Both the position numbers and the translations under genes were made by a program. From Oikopleura dioica (taxonomy: Eukaryota > Chordata > Appendicularia > Copelata > Oikopleuridae), in assembly GCA_907165135.1 (NCBI GenBank), contig OU015569.1, forward strand, positions 310,001-374,000: DNA of 64,000 nt, written 5' to 3'. The number at the start of each line of letters is the position of its first letter. The first letter of the stretch is position 1. Below, in pieces: positions 57,901-64,000 of this stretch. The notes under the pieces are model-generated. The model was given only the letters and a program-made list of their open reading frames with translations, ran no database searches and was not told the DNA's origin.

Positions 57901-60900
57901 GAGAATTTTCCACTAAATCGGTCGAGTTTTTGATAAATTAAAAATTTGGACCTTTCCCTACATTCCTAGGGTCTAAAGTTTAATAGATTCTAATTATTTA
58001 TGATTCTAGAGCCATTTTTATGAGGCTTACTTGAGTAAGCCGAAGCGTCAGACAGCGCTCTGGTTTGCTGCGCTGGGCGCCCTCCTCCATCGCGCGGTGA
58101 GGCGCGCATGTGAAAGAGCGCGCTGATTGGCCGAGCGCCCTGAACGCAGCATTTATGAAAAAGAAAAGCTAAAAAGAAGAAGACGCTAGAATAAAAATTT
58201 GCTCGGGTTTTGAAATTTTTAGGCCCTAGGAAGATAGATTAGCAGTTATTTATAATAATACACGGTTTAGTTTTAGCGATTTAATTGAAGTATTTCGAGA
58301 AAAAGTGATCGTAAGATTTCAAATCGCTCCAGAGAGAAATTTTCTTTGAAAAAAAATTTAAAAAACATCAGAATCGAATTCTAGACATAATTTTAGGTCG
58401 GACCTGTCTTGAAATGAAAAATTTATCGCCCCATTTCGGCGCTACGAAAGTGCCTTGAGAACGGCTATATCCTTAAATTATGTATATATTTTTAAATAGG
58501 GTATAAACTTAATCTTTGCGCGCACTTTTCTAGAAAAATTTAATAAGTGAGTGACACCCTTATTCTCATTTAGGCGAGAAAAGTCTCCTCTGAGATTAAT
58601 ATATGAATATTTTTTGATAAAAGTTTTTTTTATATAAATTCAATAATTCTGCCTCTGGTAGTTTTTTCTGCGAGAAGATCTTGTATCGGAAGTTTCTGGT
58701 GATGTCCTCTGTGTTTTCGAGTTTGATGATGTATTGGCCACTTGGCGCGCCTTGCTCAAGAACCGCCGCGACTAGATCGTGCGTGGCGTCGTTTTTGAAC
58801 GAGATTTCGCCCTTTTCGAAGCAGCAGCGGATTTCGGTGCTGTTTGGCAGTCGCAAGAACACTTCTCGGTTTTGGATGCGGCCGTCGACGGTCGCCCGCA
58901 GCATCGTCATTTCGCTGTCTCGCTGGAAATGCACCAGCTCGATGCCGAAAGGACTCAAGCTCAGAGTTCCGACTTGCGTGTTCGACTGGATGAGACTCTG
59001 GACACTCCTGCGAAGGCGCTGCTCTGGCGACTCTTCGAAGCTCTGCCCGTGGCCGAGGTAGACTTGTCTGTCCACAGTGGCAGTGATGTTGGGCCCACTG
59101 GCGATCACGCTCACCATCGAGGGCTTGCCGTCTTGATTCAAGTCCACCAGCGCCGTGTAAACGCCGTCGTTTTCGTAAATGTCGTAGCCGATCCCGTCGT
59201 CGTAGAACTCGATCGTCTTTTCCGACAATTGATCGTCGTCCAGCTCCGAATGAAGAACCCTCCCGTAGATTTTCGCCGAGACAATGGCGTTCATCCTTTC
59301 AGAGAGCTCCGCGAAAACGAGCGCCCGTTCCTCAGAAATTCTCATCGAATAGGTGTTCAAAGAGACTTGCCCGTACAGTTTCGACGGTTTAGCGGTAATC
59401 ATTACAGTCACTACTTGATCCTCCTCGGATTTCGCGCCTTCCATTCGGAAAAAGAAGCGGTCGATTCTGAGTATGGCAAAATGACGATGTTGTAGAGGCC
59501 GGTTTTGGAAAGTGGCTTCGAAATGAGCACTTCGAAGATGTTGGTGTCCCAGTAGCGCTTGAACTCGGCATTGTACTTGAAACCGTACTCGCTGCTGATC
59601 TCGTCCGTTCCGTCCGGAAAGATGATTTTCTGAACTGTTGGCACTTCTCCGGACAAACAAGTCATAAATATCCGCATCGATTCTGATTCATGGTGAAATT
59701 TTTGCGCAAAATTGATTATTTGAAATCAACAAGGAGAACCTACTTTCTGAAAAAGTTTCTGAAAATTTGCACCAAAGTTGCCTGTGGAACTTTCGACGTT
59801 GAAAGGAATGATGAGTTCTTCGTTTCTGAGAGTAAAGTGGCCGGAGAGGATTGTGACGACTTCGTCCTGCAGTTCCTGGAACTGTTCCAGCAGCGCGTCT
59901 TGCAAGCCAACGATAATTTGCTCCGGCGGACGAGGAGCAGCGGGCGTGAAGATAAACTTTCCCCCAGTCGCGTCTGCGATCCTCTTGCCGCGCTCGGCAC
60001 CGGCCGGTCCAAGCGCGATCACGTGCACCAGGACGTTCTTTGTCTCCAGCTCACGCAGCAGTTTATTCAAACTGGCCTCGCCGCCCTCGACGTCGTTCAC
60101 GATCACAATGATTTCGCCATCCCTGCCGTTCAGCAATTGCAGCGCGCGTTCGACCCCGACCGCCATTTTCGCCCGCCCGCCGACTTTTTCCCGCTTTGGC
60201 AAGCGCTCCACCATCTTGTCAAAGACTTTCTCGAGGGTGGCCATCGTCACTACTTCGATTTCGTTGAAGGTGCAGATGCCCAGCTGCGTGTCTGACGAGA
60301 AGGATCGAATGAATTGCGTCGCCGCCTTGTTCACTGCTTCAAAACGGGCGAAGCTCATTTCCTCTCCTTGAGCAGGTTTCTTCATTCCCTCCGAAGTGTC
60401 GATCGCCAGGACAATGTTTCGATGCGTCTTTCTCATCACTTTTACTGACATTTCTGCAAAGGCGAACGGACTAGATTTGCCCTTGAGATCTTGGCAGGAG
60501 TCAATCACGCTCCAAACAGATCGGCCATCGCAGTGAGCATTGTGAATGGTCGGCGCGAAGGGATCGTGCGCCGCGCCCGCAGATACGTCCTCGTTGTCCT
60601 CTCCCCGGCAGAATCTTTTCAAAGCGCCGGAACGAGTGTACATTATCGACGCCGCCTCTTCTGACTGTTTGGAGCCCGGTTGGAAATAACAGGCTCCGGA
60701 TAATTTGTCCCGTTCACTGCAAGACCCACTGGGGCCTTCTTTTCCAACAGCTTTGCCCTTAGAAATGAGCTTCATAATAGCTTCATAAACGATGAAAAGT
60801 TCCACTTAAAAGCCCTTCCTGAATATCAGCCGAGCACTTGGTCGCCTGAATTTTCCGATCGCTGTCAAAATAGAACTCGTGCTTGGGGCTAATCGGGGTT

Positions 60901-61407
60901 TCGTCGAAAACGCCAAAGCGTAACTTGGCGAATTGAGCCACGAAATCCCCGCCAAAGTTTTCCTCGTCTTTTTAAAAATAGTTTAAAATGATTTTTATAA
61001 ATTATTTTCTCTACCATTATTTAGATAAGACTCAGAGACGCGAATGGATCTTCCTCGTTGTTCGCAGGGAGACGTTTTCACGGTATAAATCAAGGAGCCG
61101 CCTTAACATTCAAAATACTCGAATAGAAGATGACTCATTCACCTTCTCTGCCGGAAGAAAAGACCTGCATGTCCGCCGATCCAAAGTGCTTGTTGCTCGT
61201 TTCGCCATCGAAACTGATGCCAGTAATATCAAGTTCTTCTCTCTCCGGTTCTTTCCAATGACTCGGCACGACAATCACTGCATCTCGAATGAATGTGCGC
61301 CCTTCCGTTACCTCGAACAACTGCCTGGATCCTTCCTGTAGCTTGCTGATTAACCTCTGCAAAAAGGTTCCAAATCGAGCGCTTGAATTTCCGAGCAGAT
61401 GAGTCAT
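54929..61407 (-). CDS. CLCA-family protein with an embedded C-type lectin domain
   Basis: CLCA proteins are secreted or membrane-bound, have a metalloprotease-like N-domain and a VWA domain, and modulate chloride channels. N-domain: LFEVTEGRTFIRDAVIVVPS ... VAQFAKLRFGVFDETP, where family members have HEWAHLRWGVFDE, so HExxH is lost. VWA: NIVLAIDTSEGMKKP, GGRAKMAVGVERALQLLNGR. Beta-rich domain: IEFYDDGIGYDIYENDGVYT (58596-59660). Then a C-type lectin domain (57296-56545): KPCLDQFEHYLGKCWLFVGN, STYCRQKSAALPFV, ... ACDKNYMSFCV. It is followed by the CLCA FN3 region (IDSIAPNQITDLSIRAVA, YIFSWTNPDDFG), a membrane helix (LVLLGGLTACALFGG) and a Lys-rich tail. Frame breaks near 59441 and 56632 fit single missing bases. 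The join across 58.6-57.3 kb needs a GC-AG intron and is inferred; two genes remain possible. Confidence 0.65.
55564..55652. repeat. Pentanucleotide microsatellite (TCTAG)n
   Basis: About 17 uninterrupted copies of AGTCT/TCTAG, ending in an inverted CTAGACTAGACTAGAC stretch, with further CTAGTCT pieces to 55700. In a CLCA intron. Confidence 0.95.
56310..56459. repeat. Direct repeats CCGCGAATTTTGGCCG in a CLCA intron
   Basis: GATCCGCGAATTTTGGCCG occurs twice, with further GGCCGTTTTTG and GGCCGCGAA pieces, in a 150-bp GT-AG intron. Confidence 0.7.
56801..56969. mobile_element. GGGCTCGG-family element with extended arms in a CLCA intron
   Basis: Core 56837-56938 (CTGGGACGGCAACCTGTG ... TTTGCCGAGCCCAG). 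The complementarity continues outward on both sides: TTAACTCAG ... ATAGCGATACCCTTATT at the left and AATAAGGGTATCGCTAT ... CTGAGTTAA at the right. Confidence 0.85.
57720..58476. mobile_element. 757-bp TTAA-ended inverted-repeat element, copy B
   Basis: Ends TTAAGGATATAGCCGTTCTC and GAGAACGGCTATATCCTTAA. Long complementary arms (CAAGGCACTTTCGTAGCG). The inner layout matches copy A at 52993, with a GC-rich centre (GCGCTGATTGGCCGAGCGCC). No ORF. Confidence 0.85.
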
Positions 61408-62036
61408 TCTAGCTGCGAAGCTTTGGAACCTTGCTCTGCACTAGCTGATAGCTTTGACCGACCTCATTGCTGATTGCGACTGTGAACTGCGAGTAAGTAC
61501 TGTCTTGGCGCGTGTGCAATTTGTTCGGCGCGGAAAAAGCGCAACTGTAAAAAGTGAAAAAGCAAAATCATCGGCCATCTCAATCTTCGATCTTCGATCA
61601 TTGAAAAGAAGTGCCCTTTTGATCTCTGAACTGCTCTCTTTTTCGACTGACTATGTTTTGCATGCATCTTGTCGAAGACGAGAATCAATAAGGTTTGTTT
61701 GGAGTTTGAATGTCAAATGCTCAACGTCAAGAAAGAGTGTTGTTGTTAATTATTCCCTTGATTGCGAATTCAAAATCGACTTCGAGAAACAATCAAAGAA
61801 ACAAGAGGCGATTGGGTTCTATTGGCAGTTTTTCTGCCCTGATTTGCAAAGAAATGAGAAAAGTCCCGATACCAGCAATTTCGACTGAAATCAAGGAAGA
61901 GTCTTTTTGTACTGGGCAGTAGCATCAACAATTTATTGCCTAACAAATTGGTTCCAGGGAATAACTGTAAAAGCGACAAAAATAAAGACGAGTTGTTTTC
62001 TCCCTGCAACAGTTTTTGAACTTTGGAATCGGTTGA
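61408..62036. other. Spacer upstream of the CLCA start
   Basis: 630 bp without a supported exon. The CLCA reading begins MTHLLGNSSARFGTFLQRLI, which is not a signal peptide, so a leader exon may lie here or further upstream. I could not identify one. Confidence 0.4.
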
Positions 62037-62904
62037 TCACTTCTTCATGTCCCCAATGTCTTCTATCATATCCGCCGGAATCTGAAAAGAATTTGAGGTT
62101 TCATTTGACTATGCGCGGCTCTTTTTCCTGTGAAATAAAAAAGCCGCATGCGGCTTTATCGTCATTTCTCCAAGCCGCAAGCGGCTACTTTAATTTGGAC
62201 TTACAATTTTAAGAAAATAATGAAAAAGAGAGGTGAAATTTACCTTGTCTCCGAATTTCTCGAGAATGAGGTCTATAACTTCGTCGATAAAGTCTCCCTG
62301 AATGACGATTTCGTCGGCTTTTTCGTTGCTAGAAGTTCCGCATGCAAATTTCGATCCGAAAATCTTCGCTGTCTTTTTTAGATCAAGCTGAAATAAGCGG
62401 AAGTTAAAGAAAGCTCTTGCGTTCTCAATTCTTACTTCATAAGAGTGGAGTCCCGTCACGTGGGTGACTGCCTTCTTTCGGCCTCTCGGGACGCGGCCGA
62501 CTTTCACTTTTGCGGCTCTGCCTTCTTTTTGGCTTTGATGTTTCCTCGGCCGCCGCGCGATTGGGATTTCTTCTTTCCTTCCGTTTCTTTGATTTCGAGT
62601 CCGCCAATGTCGATGTCTTTGTTCGCTGCTTGCTAACAGAACAAATGACCATCTCGATCAAAACCTCGTAAAAGAAACGAACCTCTAAGGCTTGTTTTCT
62701 CATCTCCTCGGAAAGGTACTCGACGTATTCGAGCGGCATCTCGCAGTCGCCAAGGTAGGTAACTTTGACGGGGAACTCCTCGATCGCCTTGATCTTGTGC
62801 CATCGCTTCTGGAGCGGGTTCATCTCCTCAAATGGAATATCCGGCAGCTGGTAAGTAGCTGGGTGCGCTGGTGGCCCGTCCTCGATTTCTTCGCAGTCCG
62901 ACAT
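62037..62904 (-). CDS. DENR: Density-regulated protein
   Basis: Partner of MCTS1 in re-initiation and 40S recycling. The start exon ends with PVKVTYLGDCEMPLEYVEYL, the family N-domain, although two of the usual Cys (YCGVC) are replaced. Exon 2 holds a basic stretch (SRGGRGNIKAKKKAE, QKVKVGRVPRGRKKAVTHVT, GLHSYE). The SUI1 exon reads LDLKKTAKIFGSKFACGTSS, KADEIVIQGDFIDEVIDLIL and EKFGDK, and the last short exon IPADMIEDIGDMKK matches the family end. Compared with vertebrates it has about 30 extra N-terminal residues. Intron 3 contains GCCGC palindromes (62143-62186). Confidence 0.92.
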
Positions 62905-63797
62905 TTTTCAACTTCTAAAAATTGATGAAAGAGACGAGACTTTTTGATAAAGGAGTGTGTGAGAGAGATTAGGCACGAATGTGGCGGTCACTGCGGCAGA
63001 AAGTTGCAAGCAAAAAAAAAAGAAAGCAAGAAAAAGACGAGAAACGCGCAACAGAAACATGTGCAAAAATGAGAAAATAAATTAGCGGCTGTGTTTTTTG
63101 ATTTGCTAAAATCCGACCTTTTTTCCGACGTTTTCTCTCAGACTTCACAAAGGAAAGAGTTCTCTACTGAAAATTTAACTGCTGAAAGTCAAGAAGCCGC
63201 TTGCGGCTTCGAGCGAAACAAAGGCGTAAGCCGCGCAAGAGAGCTCGGCTTTTCGCCTCTTTCGCTCGAAGCAGCATGTCGTTACTCGATTTTTAGCAGT
63301 TAAATTTACAGTAGAGAACTCTTTCTTTGAGAAATCTGAGGGAATTCGCCAGAAAGACGGATTTGGTTATACACTTGGTGTAAAAATAAATAGGCGGTAG
63401 TATTGTTAGCAAGAAGCATATTTTTTGTTGAATAAATTATAAAAATAGAGCTTTAAATAAATATAAAAAAAGATGATGGGTTGAACGGTTTTTGTGTAAT
63501 AAATAAATTAGAAACGTTTTTTGATTTAAAATTTGAAATAGAAAATGAACTTCACGAACAAAATTTGCCTAAAATTCAGAAAAATGAGTGTTCATGAAAA
63601 CGAAAATCAGCAATTTGAAGAATTGCGGTGGCAGAGTGCCCTTTTGGGAGCGCTGGGGAAGCGACAGTGGAGATAAATGTGGATTGATAAGTGGCAGCTC
63701 GGGAAATAGGAGCCCATGTCGAAAATAGTAGAAGTTGGCGACTCGGGGCTAGAAAAATGCTTGATTTTTAAAAGAAGAATGAGCTGGGCTCACCTTA
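62905..63797. other. Intergenic region with one hairpin element
   Basis: About 890 bp between DENR and the next minus-strand gene. Apart from the inverted repeat at 63109-63364 it is AT-rich, and I see no exon. Confidence 0.6.
63109..63364. mobile_element. 256-bp inverted-repeat element
   Basis: AAATCCGACC ... CAAAGGAAAGAGTTCTCTAC at the left mirrors GTAGAGAACTCTTTCTTTGA ... GACGGATTT at the right. The centre is rich in GCCGC and GAGCGAAA blocks, themselves paired (CTTCGAGCGAAACAAAGGCG with GCCTCTTTCGCTCGAAG). Confidence 0.75.
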
Positions 63798-64000
63798 TTA
63801 ATCATCAGATTCGGCGGCGTTCTTCTTCCAGTAGTAGTAAAGGATTACAATATCCTTTATCTGCTTCTGGGGAAGTATTCGTCCTTGATCACCTGCCACT
63901 TGGGGCCGTGCTTCTTCAGTGCTTTTTCGAAAATGGGAATGTCGCGATCCGTAAAGTCCAAATGGTCGGGAATCCAGTCGCAAGGCTTCACAACGCAGAT
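63798..64000 (-). CDS. SANT/Myb-domain protein, C-terminal end only
   Basis: The gene enters from the right edge. WIPDHLDFTDRDIPIFEKAL and KKHGPKWQVIKDEYFP give the first two SANT helices. The frame breaks at GGGG (63869-63872, CCCC in the gene), and one more C would join it to QKQIKDIVILYYYWKK, the third helix with the YYxWKK ending typical of chromatin-corepressor SANT domains (MTA, MIER, RCOR, RERE). The protein ends NAAESDD at 63798. Which of these families it belongs to cannot be decided from this piece. Confidence 0.65.
   Translation of the reverse strand, partial: LRCEALRLDSRPFGLYGSRHSHFRKSTEEARPQVAGDQGRILPQKQIKDIVILYYYWKKNAAESDD

Noticed and set aside
59690-60295. 201-residue plus-strand ORF, plus a 238-residue one at 58779-59495
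   Set aside because: Opposite the CLCA VWA and beta-rich domains, which carry recognisable motifs.
61454-61888. 144-residue plus-strand ORF upstream of CLCA
   Set aside because: No start context, domain or splice support; low-information composition.

Overview
The window is eukaryotic and very compact: 28 genes or gene fragments plus one unplaced exon-like ORF in 64 kb. Introns are often about 45-60 bp and mostly GT-AG, with several GC-AG, GG-AG or GA-AG introns. Runs of same-strand genes sit 45-400 bp apart, and many start codons lie directly behind a pyrimidine-rich AG, as expected for spliced-leader trans-splicing of operon transcripts. Animal genes (RYK, CLCA, MTRR, CATIP-like), mucin-like secreted mosaics and this gene structure best fit a larvacean tunicate (Oikopleura-like). 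That placement is an inference; no rRNA or mitochondrial marker is present.

Layout. 1-9.4 kb (minus): MTRR (3' end cut by the window edge), a short membrane-anchored glucosidase II beta-like protein, a CATIP-like ciliary protein, SUPT16H and a RING protein, all in one orientation. 10-17.1 kb (minus): a cellular eukaryotic RNA-dependent RNA polymerase, an IMMP1-like mitochondrial peptidase, a RYK-like pseudokinase and ATPAF1. 18-23.6 kb (minus): a USP deubiquitinase and PUF60, divergent from EIF3B. 23.9-33.4 kb (plus): EIF3B, IMPA1, GNPNAT1, TSR2, ORC2, UFC1 and GSTZ1, a housekeeping run with operon-like spacing. 33.4-35.2 kb (minus): S-adenosylmethionine synthetase, ending 7 bp from GSTZ1. 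35.2-36.6 kb: nested transposable elements. 36.6-43 kb (minus): a giant secreted mosaic protein with repeated Cys domains, Thr-rich linkers and a dead trypsin domain. 44-50.5 kb (plus): an acidic unknown protein and a multi-NDPK-domain protein. 50.8-54.6 kb: small secreted or unknown proteins and a second Thr-rich secreted protein. 54.9-61.4 kb (minus): a CLCA protein that appears to carry an embedded C-type lectin domain. 62-64 kb (minus): DENR and the 3' end of a SANT-domain gene.

The introns and spacers hold many non-autonomous inverted-repeat elements from at least six families. The commonest has ends reading TGGGCTCGGCAACCTG and about a dozen full or degraded copies, mostly in introns.

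Several otherwise intact reading frames break at homopolymers that appear one base too short (GSTZ1, the mosaic protein, the NDPK protein, CLCA, the SANT gene). This recurring pattern points to consensus errors in the assembly rather than pseudogenes. Exon limits below were read by eye; outer limits are start and stop codons unless stated.
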